This document shows, piece by piece, positions 16,920-27,137 of a stretch of DNA of 64,000 nucleotides. Source of the stretch: Bacteroidaceae bacterium (GTDB taxonomy: Bacteria; Bacteroidota; Bacteroidia; Bacteroidales; Bacteroidaceae); the NCBI GenBank assembly GCA_017546785.1, contig JAFYRW010000042.1, positions 62,001 to 126,000 of the forward strand, given 5' to 3'. The notes below the pieces were generated by a model. That model was not told where the DNA came from and made no database searches. It saw nothing but the letters and a program-made list of their open reading frames with translations. Position numbers and translations under genes: made by a program. How positions within the stretch are numbered: position 1 is the stretch's first letter; every line of letters starts with the position of its first letter.

Positions 16920-19415
16920 CTATTTGTCGTTGTTTATCTCCTTAATGTCAATCTCCTCTTTTGCTTCTCCCAAAAGATGGCGGCTGAAAAAGTCGGCCAT
17001 ACGCCAGAAGAAATATTCGTCCATATCATTGAAACTGTGTCTCTGTCCAGGTAGTACTAACATTTCGAAGCGTTTGTTGGCGCGTATGAGTGCATCTACT
17101 ACTCGTGTCGTATTTGCCGGGTGTACGTTGTTGTCCATATCTCCGGTGACAAGCATCAGGTGGCCTTTCAGACGCTTCGCAAGCTCTTGGTTTGTGCTTA
17201 TATTGAACGCGAATGTGGTGTCATTTTCCAATATGTTCTGCTTCTCTGTTATATTCTCCTTTACTCCGTGATGCTTCTCGCCCCACCAAGTATTGTATAT
17301 GCGGTTATCGTGGTTGCCGGCACAAGATACGGCTACCTTAAAGAAGTCGTTGTATGTGAGCAGTGCGGCTGTAGACATAAATCCTCCGCCCGAGTGTCCG
17401 TGTATTCCTACACGTTCCCCGTCTATGAATGAGTGGCGCGCAATGAGCTGCTGTGCCGCCGCCTTTTTGTCGGCAAGGCCATAGTCGCGCAGATTACCGT
17501 AGCCGAAATTGTGATACCATTTCGAACGGTTGGGGTGTCCTCCTCTGTTTCCTACGGTAACGACGATGAATCCCATCTGGGCGAGGCGGTCTATGCGGTT
17601 CATCCCCAATGACCAGCTCTCATTTACATCCTCGGTCTGAGGGCCGGGGTATACATACTCGATAAGAGGATAGCATTTTGTCGAGTCGAAGTCGTAGGGC
17701 TTGTACATTACTCCGTAAAGGTCGGTGATTCCGTCAGCAGCCTTTACCTTGAAGCGCTCGGGGAATTTGTATCCAGCCTCGAACAGCAACGAAAGATCGG
17801 CGCGCTCAAGCTCCATCACCTTCTTGCCGTTTTTCTTGTAGAGCACACTCACAGGGGCTGTATCTACTCTTGAACCCATTGCAACGAATGCCTCGCCATT
17901 TTCGGCAGGCGAGAATTCGTTGTTTATGTCACCCTCGTCGAGCTGCTTGAGGCCTGTGCCGTCGTAGTTTACACTGAATAGATGCTTGTAATAGGGATTC
18001 TCGTCTTTGTTGTAGCCGTGCGCGGTGAAATAGACTTTTTTCTCCTTGTCGTTTACGGCAAGAACATCCTCGACGTGGAACGAACCGTCGGTGAGCACAT
18101 TCTTCATTGTGCCGTCGGCATTGTACATATAGAGCATTGCCCAACCGGTGCGCTCCGACCAATGTATAAAGTTTTTTCCGTTGTTCACAATGCGTATCTG
18201 CTTACTCTCTATCGAGGTATTCATTTCCTCGCGAAGCAATGCTGTAGCGCTGTCGCACTCCACATTCACATAACATACCTCCATACGCTTCATATCACGA
18301 GAGGTGCGCTCAAAGTAGAATCCTTTGCTGTCGCCCAGCCATATATTCTTGCGGGGTGTATGATGGCGCTCGGCGTATGTGCGGGGGGTGCGGTACACCT
18401 TTACGCTCTGCTGCTTGAATTGTGATATATTTATCTTCTTGCTTACCTTGTTCTCAAAATCGAACAGCTGCATAGTCGTTACGGGAGTCTCCTCGCCGGG
18501 CATCTGGTAGTAGTAGCTCTCCAACGAAGGACGAGGGTTGCTGAGAGAGTTTATGACCCACATTTTCGACAGGATAGAGTCGGCGCGGTGGGTGCTGACG
18601 AAATAACGTGAGTCGGGCGACCACAAAAGATTGGGGTAGAATCGTTTGCTACTGTCGGGCTTCTCGCTTAGCGAGTGGTAGGAGTAGCAACGGTTCACTG
18701 TTCCGCCGAATGTCAATTGATGCTCTACAATAGTGGTATCCTTGTCCCACAGACGCAATTTCTCGAGGTCCTCGCGAGACATATACCACAGATTGTAGTT
18801 CTTCTCGTACACTGCATATTTGCCGTCGGGCGATACATTGGCCCAATTGGGATATTCGGGATACATATCCTCAATTTCGTCTTTTGTGCGTTCGAAAAGC
18901 TTTCCTGTCTCAATGTCATATTCGAAGCGGAATGTCTTATTCTGCTTCTTTCCTTTGTTGTTCTTTATCTTTGTGCTGTCGTTGCGCTCGTGACGGGGCA
19001 GTTCACGAGGAACCTCCAATTTTGAGGCAACGTCGAATCGCAGGTATCTGTTGTCGCGCACTCCCTTCAGCTGAATGGGAACGTGCTGTGCGTCGTATGG
19101 GTCTTTTGTGCGCAGGGTAATCTCCTTTGCCATATTCTCCATATTCCATAGTTTCTCTTTTGTTCCTTTCACTGCATCGACAATGTAGAATTCTGTCCCA
19201 TTGCTGCTTGTCCACGAGTAGATGAAACGCTTGCCGTCGGGCAACCAATAGGGGTTTACTGTTGTTGATTTTACCAGACGGTAAACTTTTGTGGGGGAGA
19301 AACGCTCGGCAAGGGCGTAGTTGGGGCGTACTCTGTTGTCATCGTCGGCTTTTACGGTGCGAGAGGGTAGTGCGAGTAGTGCTGTTAATGCTAAAAGTAT
19401 AACTGCTTTCTTCAT
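16920..19415 (-). CDS. Secreted S9 family peptidase (dipeptidyl-peptidase IV-like)
   Basis: The 831-residue protein has a signal peptide (residues 1-23, ending SRTVKA), so it acts in the periplasm or outside the cell. Residues ~40-550 form the DPP-IV-type beta-propeller (repeated SPDGKY and SPDSRY blades). Residues ~555-820 form the alpha/beta hydrolase domain. The triad is visible: Ser675 in GHSGGG, Asp761 in TGDMDNNVH and His793 in GQRHSF. Families of this type remove dipeptides from the N terminus of peptides, often after proline, but the exact specificity is not clear here. It is 92 bases downstream of the serine ammonia-lyase gene on the same strand. Together they could link peptide breakdown with serine catabolism, though that is only inference. 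Confidence 0.9.
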   Translation of the reverse strand: MKKAVILLALTALLALPSRTVKADDDNRVRPNYALAERFSPTKVYRLVKSTTVNPYWLPDGKRFIYSWTSSNGTEFYIVDAVKGTKEKLWNMENMAKEITLRTKDPYDAQHVPIQLKGVRDNRYLRFDVASKLEVPRELPRHERNDSTKIKNNKGKKQNKTFRFEYDIETGKLFERTKDEIEDMYPEYPNWANVSPDGKYAVYEKNYNLWYMSREDLEKLRLWDKDTTIVEHQLTFGGTVNRCYSYHSLSEKPDSSKRFYPNLLWSPDSRYFVSTHRADSILSKMWVINSLSNPRPSLESYYYQMPGEETPVTTMQLFDFENKVSKKINISQFKQQSVKVYRTPRTYAERHHTPRKNIWLGDSKGFYFERTSRDMKRMEVCYVNVECDSATALLREEMNTSIESKQIRIVNNGKNFIHWSERTGWAMLYMYNADGTMKNVLTDGSFHVEDVLAVNDKEKKVYFTAHGYNKDENPYYKHLFSVNYDGTGLKQLDEGDINNEFSPAENGEAFVAMGSRVDTAPVSVLYKKNGKKVMELERADLSLLFEAGYKFPERFKVKAADGITDLYGVMYKPYDFDSTKCYPLIEYVYPGPQTEDVNESWSLGMNRIDRLAQMGFIVVTVGNRGGHPNRSKWYHNFGYGNLRDYGLADKKAAAQQLIARHSFIDGERVGIHGHSGGGFMSTAALLTYNDFFKVAVSCAGNHDNRIYNTWWGEKHHGVKENITEKQNILENDTTFAFNISTNQELAKRLKGHLMLVTGDMDNNVHPANTTRVVDALIRANKRFEMLVLPGQRHSFNDMDEYFFWRMADFFSRHLLGEAKEEIDIKEINNDK

Positions 19416-19507
19416 TTTTTTCTGTTTTTTATTAATGCAGCCTTATAGACTCCTCTTTTACGGGAAGGATATAAATGCCGGGGGTAATATTGGCTTGATA
19501 ATGTCTG

Positions 19508-20713
19508 TTATTTTCTTTTGTTGTGCGCAATTTTGGCAATACCTCCGGTAGAGGTCTCTTTGTATAGACTCGGTAGGTCGTGTCCTGTTTCGCGCATAAC
19601 CTCCACGATGCGGTCGTAATCTATCTTGTGCTTGCCGTCGGACAGCGCTGCGTATGTGCAGGCGTCGAGCGCACGTGATGCAGCAATGGCATTGCGCTCT
19701 ATACAGGGTACCTGAACAAGGCCACACATAGGGTCGCAGGTGAGTCCAAGATGGTGTTCTAATCCCATTTCTGCAGCATACTCTATCTGTGTGATTGTTC
19801 CGCCGAACAATTGGCAGGCTGCGGCTGCTGCCATAGCGCAGGCAACGCCAACCTCTCCCTGGCAACCAACGTCGGCACCCGATATTGATGCATTCTCCTT
19901 TGCAATGTTTCCGAATAGTCCGGCGGTGGCGAGGGCTCGCAATATGCGCGGCTCACTGCTTACGTGCTCCTGATAAAGATGGTAGAGTACCGCGGGCAAT
20001 ACTCCGCACGAACCACAGGTTGGGGCTGTTACAACCTCTGTTCCGCTGGCATTCTCCTCGGATGTTGCGAGGGCATAGGCATATACTTTTGCTTTGCTCT
20101 TTACCGATGCGCTATACGATGCTGCTTTTAGAAGATAAGTGCAGGCCTTACGCTGAATGCCTAATCCTCCAGGGAGCACTCCCTCGTGCTCTAAGCCTCG
20201 GGCAATGGTCCTTTTCATTGTATTCCACACGTTGGCCAGAAAATCCCAAATTTCGGGGCCTTCGTACTTCTCGACATACTCCCAATAGCTGCAGCCTGTC
20301 TCGTCGCACCACTGCATAATCTCGTGCAGGGTGGTGAGCGGGTAAATGTCCTCTTCGCACTTTACTGTATCCTCGTTGGCAAGCTCTCCTCCTCCGACGC
20401 TGTATATTATCCACTCGTCAATACATTTTCCGTCCTTTATGCCTTCGAATTTCATTCCGTTTGGGTGGAACGGCAGGAATGTGGTAGGCTCCCATATTAG
20501 TTCAACCTTTGTTATTGGTTCAAGAACCTCTAGGATTGCCTTGTCGGTCATATGTCCTTCACCTGTAGCAGCCAGACTGCCGTAGAGTGTCACTTTGTAT
20601 AAGTCGGGGTTGGGACAGCGCTGTGCAAATATCTTTGCGGCTCTGTTGGGACCCATCGTGTGGCTGCTCGATGGTCCTAATCCAATTCTGAATAACGAAC
20701 GAAGAGATTTCAT
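19508..20713 (-). CDS. sdaA: L-serine ammonia-lyase, single-chain iron-sulfur type
   Basis: The 401-residue cytoplasmic enzyme converts L-serine to pyruvate and ammonia using a [4Fe-4S] cluster. The N-terminal beta domain begins SLFRIGLGPSSSHTMGP, the family signature. The cluster ligands are Cys284 (GCQGEVG), Cys326 (LTCDPMCG) and Cys337 (VQVPC). Their spacing of 42 and 11 residues matches the Legionella enzyme. TAPTCGSCGVLPA marks the substrate domain. It is about 50 residues shorter than E. coli SdaA. The promoter is visible upstream. It stands divergent from the beta-propeller operon and upstream of the S9 peptidase. Confidence 0.95.
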   Translation of the reverse strand: MKSLRSLFRIGLGPSSSHTMGPNRAAKIFAQRCPNPDLYKVTLYGSLAATGEGHMTDKAILEVLEPITKVELIWEPTTFLPFHPNGMKFEGIKDGKCIDEWIIYSVGGGELANEDTVKCEEDIYPLTTLHEIMQWCDETGCSYWEYVEKYEGPEIWDFLANVWNTMKRTIARGLEHEGVLPGGLGIQRKACTYLLKAASYSASVKSKAKVYAYALATSEENASGTEVVTAPTCGSCGVLPAVLYHLYQEHVSSEPRILRALATAGLFGNIAKENASISGADVGCQGEVGVACAMAAAAACQLFGGTITQIEYAAEMGLEHHLGLTCDPMCGLVQVPCIERNAIAASRALDACTYAALSDGKHKIDYDRIVEVMRETGHDLPSLYKETSTGGIAKIAHNKRK

Positions 20714-20754
20714 TATATAAAATTTGTTGTATTAAAATTATGTTTGCTAAAATA

Positions 20755-20785
20755 CAACTTTATTATGATTTTCAGTGCTATCCAA
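20755..20785 (-). promoter_or_regulatory. Promoter of the serine ammonia-lyase gene
   Basis: On the minus strand a -7 TAAAGTTG (one mismatch to TAnnTTTG) lies 20 bases from a -33 TTG, and the leader is about 35 bases. Confidence 0.5.
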
Positions 20786-20862
20786 TGTTTTTTTTCTTGT
20801 TGATACCATTATCTCATTAACTTATAGTTAATGTATAAAATATGTAAAAATTACATATATGT

Positions 20863-20870
20863 TAAATTTG
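20863..20870 (+). promoter_or_regulatory. -7 element for the beta-propeller/TonB receptor operon
   Basis: TAAATTTG matches the -7 consensus exactly, 72 bases before the start codon. No clear -33 is found in the AT-rich sequence before it, so an activator or an alternative start may be involved. Confidence 0.4.
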
Positions 20871-20942
20871 TTTTGTATTATTGCAAACATTTGTGAATTT
20901 TATTCCTAATTATACATTATTAAACTAACTAAGAAAATTAAA

Positions 20943-23900
20943 ATGAGAAACTGTCTATTTACGCTATTAGGCCTTTTCGCTTGTGCTAATCTGTTTGCGG
21001 TTCATAATGCTGTTGAGCCTGCTGTGCAGCGTGATTCTGTTGCTGTACAATATTACGACCCTTATATGACGGAACCGCTCCCCGCATCGGCTCCCTCTTG
21101 GATGAAGGAGATTGAGGCTAACCCTGCGGGGGTGAACTTTCATCTTATGCAGCAGCGCTTCAGAGAGTGGACTGCCAATAATGTCGATGCTCGAGTAAAG
21201 ACTGTGGACAATAAGGCTGCGGTGAACTACTATCGCCGTTGGATGAGTGCCTACAGGGATTATGTTACTGCCGATGGTACTATTGCGCTGCCTACAATAA
21301 AAGAGTATGCCGATTATGTCGATGCAATGAACAGCGCAACAGTCTCTGTCAATACACGCGCTGCAGGTTATGCGAATATATGGCGTAATATCGGCCCTAA
21401 CCGCACCTATGGACAAAAGGATGGCCAGTTGAAGGAGAAAGACTCTCAGGTATGTGTCTTCCGCATAGCAGTAAGTCACAGCGACAGTGCCACACTCTAT
21501 TGCGGCACAGAGTCGGGAGTGGTATTTAAAACAACTGACAAAGGAGTGAACTGGTATCCTTGCGCTCCGCAGCATAATTTCGGTGGCTCAATATTCAGTA
21601 TTGCCATAGACCGCGACGACGATAATATCGTTTACGTTGGTGGCGGCCCGTGGCTATGGAAGAGTATCGACGGAGGAGAAAGTTGGACACGTTGCGAGGG
21701 AATAACCAGCCGAGTAAACTCAATAAGAATAGACCCTACAAATAAGAAACACGTTACCGTAGCTGCCGGAAACAGACACGATGGAAAATCGGGCAATGGA
21801 TTTTTTGTATCGACCGATGGCGGAGAATCCTTTTTCTGTACACACTATGGCATAAGCTTTGACCACGAATTGCAGCCGGGCAATCCTTCTAAAATTTACC
21901 TTATAGCCCGTGAGTCGGCCGGAGCGTGGGCCTATTTCTATACATCAGAGGATGGTGGACTCAATTGGGCAAAGAGTGAGTTTCCCGTATACGACGTTAT
22001 TTGCGGTCGTCTGTCGGTGAGTGAGGCTCCCGGCGGCGAGAATTATCTCTATGCGTTGGTAACCAGCGACGGTTGGGGTTATGATGCAGGTCCGATAGGT
22101 GGAAAGGGTACCCCTTATATCTTATGCTCAAAGGATGCCGGAGTAAATTGGGAAAATCAGACTGATAAGGGTGGAAAGTATTACGATATAACATTCTCGC
22201 CCATAATGGATGCTGCCGGCGGTCAAGGATTCTTTGATATGATGATTGGTGCATCGGCCGAGGACCCTAAGAAGGTGCTCTTTGGTCTTACATCACTCTA
22301 TCGCTCTACAAACGAGGGAGTATGCAACTATCGCGATAATGCAATAGGAGGCTATCAGAGAAACGACTGGATGCACTGCGATATTCAGGATATTGCAATT
22401 CATCCTTGCGGTGATACGTGGATATGTAACGATGGCGGTGTAAAATATTCGGCCGACTTTTTCGAGACAAAAGGCGAGGATAGATACAACGGAATATATG
22501 CTTCCGATTATCAAGGCCTTGGAGTCGGATGGAACGAGGATGTAATGGCGTCGGGACGTTGGCACAATGGCGATGTTGTACACGCTGCATCGTATGGCGA
22601 GGGTAATTCTCTACACGTTGGAGGAGTAGAGATTGCAACGGGTTATGTGATGAAGAGCAACCCATGGAAGGTCTATTTTACCGATGCTGCTACCCGCATA
22701 ATGCCCCGAGAAATGGATGGAACCATAGGCGAGGATTTTCAAACGTGGTTCAGAGATATAAAACCTTATGAGGCGCTGAGAATATGTGGTAATATTGCTA
22801 CTGACCCCCGATACGCTCTAAAGGTCTTTGTACAGGATATGACAAACTACGGCGAGGGTTATCTCTCGTACGACGAGGGCGCTTCGTTCCAAAAGATTTT
22901 CGACAGCGAGGGTGAGGATTACTATAGCTACGACTTTTCGCGCAGTAACCCCGATAGAATGTATATCTCGGGAACATTCTCTCTGTGGCGCTCCGACGAT
23001 GGCGGTCACACATTCTACTACACCGAGCAACCCTTTGATGATATGGACTTTAATATGCACTTTACACGCGTGGTAATCGACCCCAACGACGAGGATCACG
23101 TTATTGTGATATGCAACGACCTTGTCGGCAAGGTTCGCGAGAGTTTCGATGGTGGTGCTTCGTGGGCCCCATTCAATTTAGGCTCTCTTTCCGACAAGAG
23201 AATCCATCAGATTATTCTTGTGGGCGATGAATATAACAGCTGTTACATAACCTCTTACGACGGCGCTTATGTGTGGTTCAAGGATAATACAATGGATGAT
23301 TTTATAGATTATTCTTCGGGATTGAATCCGGGTGCGCGTATCTCAAAGGTCGTTCCTTTCTACAAGGGTGGAGTATTGCGTATGGCTACCGATCAGGGAT
23401 TGTGGGAGGCTCCTCTCTATCATCAGGACTTTACTCCTGTGGCACAGCCTATGGCTCTTAATCTTGGTAGCGGCGACCTTACCTCTAACCCCTATAAAGA
23501 GGTTCAGTTCGATAGCTACAGCATTGTAAAGCAGGATGAGAATACAAAATGGCACTGGAGTTTCTCGCCCCAGCCAAAATATGTGAGCGATGCAAATGTG
23601 CGCAATCCTAAGGTTGTATTTGCCTATGGCGGAAACTACGATGTAACGCTCACAGTAACAACACCCGCGGGTAGTAGTAGCCGTACAATAAAGAATATGA
23701 TTGTGATAGATTCTCCCTACACAGGCCTGAAGGATAATGCAAAGGTCGGCGAGGTAGGGGTAAAGAATCTTGTTCTTGCTGCCGGTGAAAGGTTGCAGAT
23801 TGTAACATCGGGCCTTGTCGATGATGCTATCTTTACCGTACATACGCCCAAAGGACAGCTGTTGCTCTCCGAGACAATTCCTGCTTCGGCAGACAGCTAC

Positions 23901-23996
23901 GAGGTTTCGTCCTCTTTGCAATTGCCTTTGGGAACATATATTTACTCAATAGAGTCTCCTACACAGAAATTCTTTGGAAAATTTATTAAGAAATAA
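20943..23996 (+). CDS. Secreted Asp-box beta-propeller protein with PKD domain and T9SS-type C-terminal domain
   Basis: The 1,017-residue product has a signal peptide (about residues 1-20, CANLFA). A family-specific N-terminal segment follows. A long beta-propeller region then shows at least seven Asp-box (BNR) motifs, including KTTDKGVNWYPC, KSIDGGESWTRC, STDGGESF, TSEDGGLNW, SKDAGVNWE, SDDGGHTFY and SFDGGASWAP. This repeat type occurs in sialidases, sortilin/VPS10 and GH74 proteins, and no sialidase FRIP/arginine triad could be assigned. A PKD domain sits at about residues 870-925 (VVFAYGGNYDVTLTV). The last ~80 residues look like a type A T9SS sorting domain (LPLGTYIYSIES, ending KFFGKFIKK). 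It is paralogous to the next gene. Function unknown; surface binding or hydrolysis of a glycoconjugate are both possible. Confidence 0.85.
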   Translation: MRNCLFTLLGLFACANLFAVHNAVEPAVQRDSVAVQYYDPYMTEPLPASAPSWMKEIEANPAGVNFHLMQQRFREWTANNVDARVKTVDNKAAVNYYRRWMSAYRDYVTADGTIALPTIKEYADYVDAMNSATVSVNTRAAGYANIWRNIGPNRTYGQKDGQLKEKDSQVCVFRIAVSHSDSATLYCGTESGVVFKTTDKGVNWYPCAPQHNFGGSIFSIAIDRDDDNIVYVGGGPWLWKSIDGGESWTRCEGITSRVNSIRIDPTNKKHVTVAAGNRHDGKSGNGFFVSTDGGESFFCTHYGISFDHELQPGNPSKIYLIARESAGAWAYFYTSEDGGLNWAKSEFPVYDVICGRLSVSEAPGGENYLYALVTSDGWGYDAGPIGGKGTPYILCSKDAGVNWENQTDKGGKYYDITFSPIMDAAGGQGFFDMMIGASAEDPKKVLFGLTSLYRSTNEGVCNYRDNAIGGYQRNDWMHCDIQDIAIHPCGDTWICNDGGVKYSADFFETKGEDRYNGIYASDYQGLGVGWNEDVMASGRWHNGDVVHAASYGEGNSLHVGGVEIATGYVMKSNPWKVYFTDAATRIMPREMDGTIGEDFQTWFRDIKPYEALRICGNIATDPRYALKVFVQDMTNYGEGYLSYDEGASFQKIFDSEGEDYYSYDFSRSNPDRMYISGTFSLWRSDDGGHTFYYTEQPFDDMDFNMHFTRVVIDPNDEDHVIVICNDLVGKVRESFDGGASWAPFNLGSLSDKRIHQIILVGDEYNSCYITSYDGAYVWFKDNTMDDFIDYSSGLNPGARISKVVPFYKGGVLRMATDQGLWEAPLYHQDFTPVAQPMALNLGSGDLTSNPYKEVQFDSYSIVKQDENTKWHWSFSPQPKYVSDANVRNPKVVFAYGGNYDVTLTVTTPAGSSSRTIKNMIVIDSPYTGLKDNAKVGEVGVKNLVLAAGERLQIVTSGLVDDAIFTVHTPKGQLLLSETIPASADSYEVSSSLQLPLGTYIYSIESPTQKFFGKFIKK

Positions 23997-24003
23997 GCGT
24001 GAT

Positions 24004-27000
24004 ATGAAATTTATAAATACAATAGCATTGCTCTTTGGTGCGCTGTCGGTGGTACAGGCACAGCCTGTGGAGCCGTTGGATTCGCTTTATACTCCCTATC
24101 TTTTAAACTATCTGCCGGCAAATTCTCCTGAGTGGATGGCGCAATTGGCTACTCCCCATAAGACAAACTATAATGCGCTGGTCGATAGCTTCAATGCCTA
24201 TCTTATGAAGACTCCGGGTGCTCGTCGCAAAAGCCCCGATACTAAGCAGGTAGTGAATCATTTCCGTCGTTTCCAAAAGGCTTATGCTCAATTTGTGCAG
24301 CTCGACGGCACAATCTCTCTGCCGAAGGCAAGCGATTATCATCGCGAAATTGATGATGTGAACAGAGAGGCTCTGTATGCTCGTAGAATGCGTGCAAAGA
24401 GTCGTGGAGAGGCCTCTGCCGCCAATCAGTGGCGTGTGCTGTCGCCTGTGCTCACATACGATATTGAACATAAGAATCTGTCGCCGGCGCAAGCTAATAT
24501 ACAGCGTATGCGAGCTTCGGTATCTAATCCCAATATCCTCTATTGCGGCTCTGAAACAGGAATGATATTCCGCTCCGACGACAAGGGAGAGACGTGGACA
24601 CCCTGCGCTGGTGGAGAGTGGCTGTCGGGTGAGGTAACGGCTGTCGATATAAGCTCAACCAATCACGATAGGGTAGTTATTGGTGCGGGCGGTGTCTTTT
24701 GGCTATCTGACGATGGTGGCGACAATTGGCGTAATATCACTCCCGTAAAGGCGCAGTATGCGCGAACAAGCGCAGCAATGTTCCATCCTGCCGACGATAA
24801 TATTATTCTTGCGGGCGACCGTTCGCAATTGTGGCTTAGTACCGACGGCGGAAACAGTTGGGAACTTAAACTCTCGGGAATGGTGTTTGATATAAGATAT
24901 TCCAAGCAGAATCCCAATGTATGCTATGTGGCAATAGAACAGGATGTTACCGTTAAATTGTATAAGAGTATCGACGGCGGTAGGAATTGGAATCTTCTTA
25001 CGCTCGATTCACAGCCGTTGATAAGCGCCCGAATAGGACTCAGCGACGCACCCAACGGCGCCGATTATGTCTATCTGTGGGCTTGTCGCCGAAACAGCCT
25101 GTCGCAGCCCGGCCCTCTCTATTTTAGTGGCCCTCCTCTCTTGTACAAGAGCGTAGATGCGGGTAATTCGTTCGTGGTAATGGACCCTGTATCGCAAATG
25201 GAGTCGGTAGATAAGAATGGCGGTCAGGGATACTACGACCTTGTGTGTGTGGCCTCTGCTACCGACCCCGAAACAATTCTCGTTGGTATAATACAGCTTT
25301 ATCGCTCTACTGACGGAGGAAAGAATCTCTCCAATGTGGGAGGCTATTATGGAAAATTTGACCTTCATTGTGATATGCAGAGCATACAGACCAATGGAGG
25401 GGATACGTGGCTATCGACCGACGGCGGCGTAATATATAGCAACGACTTTTTCAATAACGATGCGCAGCCTAAAATTCGCGGAATATATGCTTCGGAAATG
25501 TGGGGCTTTGATCAAGGATGGAACGAGGATGTTATGGTAGGCGGACGTAACCATAATGGCAATATGTCGCAACTTGACCGTTACAACGGAGCATCTATAT
25601 ATATGCGCGGATCCGAACGTCCCACAGGCTATGTGTTCCTGTCGAACCCGCGTAAAGTGTTATATAGCGATGCGAGCGGTGCCGTTCTTATGCCCGATGA
25701 TTGGCGCGATGAGTTTGTGCCTCTTCTTGAGTATTGGTTCTATCCCAAAGAGTCTTCACAATTTGGTATAGGATTGGAGTTTGATCCTCGTTACGCACAA
25801 TGTTTCTATGTTGTGCGTGGAATGGGCGATGATGACCATAAGACACTCTGGCGCACTCGCGACGATGGTTACTCCTTTAACGCCGTACACACATTCAATA
25901 AGCCTATAACAGCGCTTGTGGTGTCGCGCTCTAATCCCGACAAGATTGTTGTCAGCACGTGGGGACGTATATTCTACTCATTGGATGCGGGAGAGAGCTT
26001 CCAGGAATATGATATTCCCGAAGAGATGACAAACAGCATTGGCTATAAGATTGCTATCCATCCTAAGAACGAGAATGAAATATGGGTGGGCGACGGTAAT
26101 CCTGCCGGATTCTGGCGTACAAAAGACAATGGTCAAAGTTGGGAGAAGATTGACGATGGACTTACTTTCTTTAACTGGGAGGATAAGATGGAGAAACACT
26201 CTATAGGACGTTTCTTCCTTACCGGCAACGAGAAGAATGCGGCCTATGCTATAGCATTTACTATGGGTTATTTGAATGAGTCGTATACAACTACCCGCGG
26301 CAGGGTGCTTTATCGCGATGATACAACCGACGGATGGATTGATTTTAGCGAGGGCTTGCCTAAGGTAATAAATCTCAACCGTATGCTGCCTTTCTATAAG
26401 AATGGCGTTATTCGTCTGGCAACAAGCAATGGAATATGGGAGCGTCCTTTGGTTGATAGTGATTTTGCTCCTATTGCCCAGCCGTTGATACTCAATGTGG
26501 GCTCGGGCGACAATTCCAATGCCAACTATCCGAGAGTAATTCAGCTCGATAGCTATAGTATAGTCAATCAGGAGAATGCAGAGTGGCAGTGGGAGATTAC
26601 TCCGGCTCCACTTTCCATTACATCGTACAATGTGCGTAACCCGCAGATGACTATTGCGCCCAATCAGACATACGATATTTCCTTGACAATAAAGACACCT
26701 TATGGCGAGGATACCAAAAAGATCGAAGGAATGATTTTTGGCGGAAAATCTGTCGAGGAGGGTGAAGAGGAATCGGGCGGCTCAGAATCCGGTGGCAATG
26801 GTGAGTCGGGCTCTGACAATGAGAATGAATCGGAATCTCAGCCTACCGGCGTTGATAATAGTTCGGCGAATGTGAGAGACTTGTTGTTGCCCTCGGGATA
26901 TTTTGTAAAGGTGGGCGATAATATTACTTTTGTGCCTCATAAACTTACAGGAAAAGTTAATATAAAGCTCTATACTGCGCGAGGAGAATTGCTCTACAGC

Positions 27001-27120
27001 GAAGCTGATGAGGCTGCGCAGATAGTCTCAACTGCGGGCTTTGCTCAAGGAGTATATTTCTACATCGCAACGGACGAGGCGGGCTTTAAAGAGGCCGGTA
27101 AGCTTGTGATTACCAAATAG
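24004..27120 (+). CDS. Second secreted Asp-box beta-propeller/PKD/T9SS-CTD protein (paralogue)
   Basis: This 1,038-residue protein starts at the ATG at 24004, whose signal peptide ends SVVQAQ; the longer frame from 23974 overlaps the previous gene and is not preferred. It shares order and motifs with the upstream paralogue: FRSDDKGETWTPC, STDGGNSWE, SIDGGRNWN, STDGGKN, STDGGVIYSNDFF, TRDDGYSF and TKDNGQSWEK, and the shared block GWNEDVM. A PKD domain (NQTYDISLTIKTP) is followed by an acidic Ser/Gly/Glu/Asn-rich linker near residues 917-955 that the paralogue lacks. A T9SS-type C-terminal domain (FAQGVYFYIATD, ending GKLVITK) closes the protein. Only 7 bases separate it from the upstream stop, and 17 from the TonB receptor. 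Confidence 0.85.
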   Translation: MKFINTIALLFGALSVVQAQPVEPLDSLYTPYLLNYLPANSPEWMAQLATPHKTNYNALVDSFNAYLMKTPGARRKSPDTKQVVNHFRRFQKAYAQFVQLDGTISLPKASDYHREIDDVNREALYARRMRAKSRGEASAANQWRVLSPVLTYDIEHKNLSPAQANIQRMRASVSNPNILYCGSETGMIFRSDDKGETWTPCAGGEWLSGEVTAVDISSTNHDRVVIGAGGVFWLSDDGGDNWRNITPVKAQYARTSAAMFHPADDNIILAGDRSQLWLSTDGGNSWELKLSGMVFDIRYSKQNPNVCYVAIEQDVTVKLYKSIDGGRNWNLLTLDSQPLISARIGLSDAPNGADYVYLWACRRNSLSQPGPLYFSGPPLLYKSVDAGNSFVVMDPVSQMESVDKNGGQGYYDLVCVASATDPETILVGIIQLYRSTDGGKNLSNVGGYYGKFDLHCDMQSIQTNGGDTWLSTDGGVIYSNDFFNNDAQPKIRGIYASEMWGFDQGWNEDVMVGGRNHNGNMSQLDRYNGASIYMRGSERPTGYVFLSNPRKVLYSDASGAVLMPDDWRDEFVPLLEYWFYPKESSQFGIGLEFDPRYAQCFYVVRGMGDDDHKTLWRTRDDGYSFNAVHTFNKPITALVVSRSNPDKIVVSTWGRIFYSLDAGESFQEYDIPEEMTNSIGYKIAIHPKNENEIWVGDGNPAGFWRTKDNGQSWEKIDDGLTFFNWEDKMEKHSIGRFFLTGNEKNAAYAIAFTMGYLNESYTTTRGRVLYRDDTTDGWIDFSEGLPKVINLNRMLPFYKNGVIRLATSNGIWERPLVDSDFAPIAQPLILNVGSGDNSNANYPRVIQLDSYSIVNQENAEWQWEITPAPLSITSYNVRNPQMTIAPNQTYDISLTIKTPYGEDTKKIEGMIFGGKSVEEGEEESGGSESGGNGESGSDNENESESQPTGVDNSSANVRDLLLPSGYFVKVGDNITFVPHKLTGKVNIKLYTARGELLYSEADEAAQIVSTAGFAQGVYFYIATDEAGFKEAGKLVITK

Positions 27121-27137
27121 TACCCTCGTTTACTGCT

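Noticed and set aside
20943-27120. Calling the beta-propeller proteins sialidases
   Set aside because: Asp boxes are present but no arginine triad or FRIP motif could be assigned, and the repeats occur in several unrelated families.
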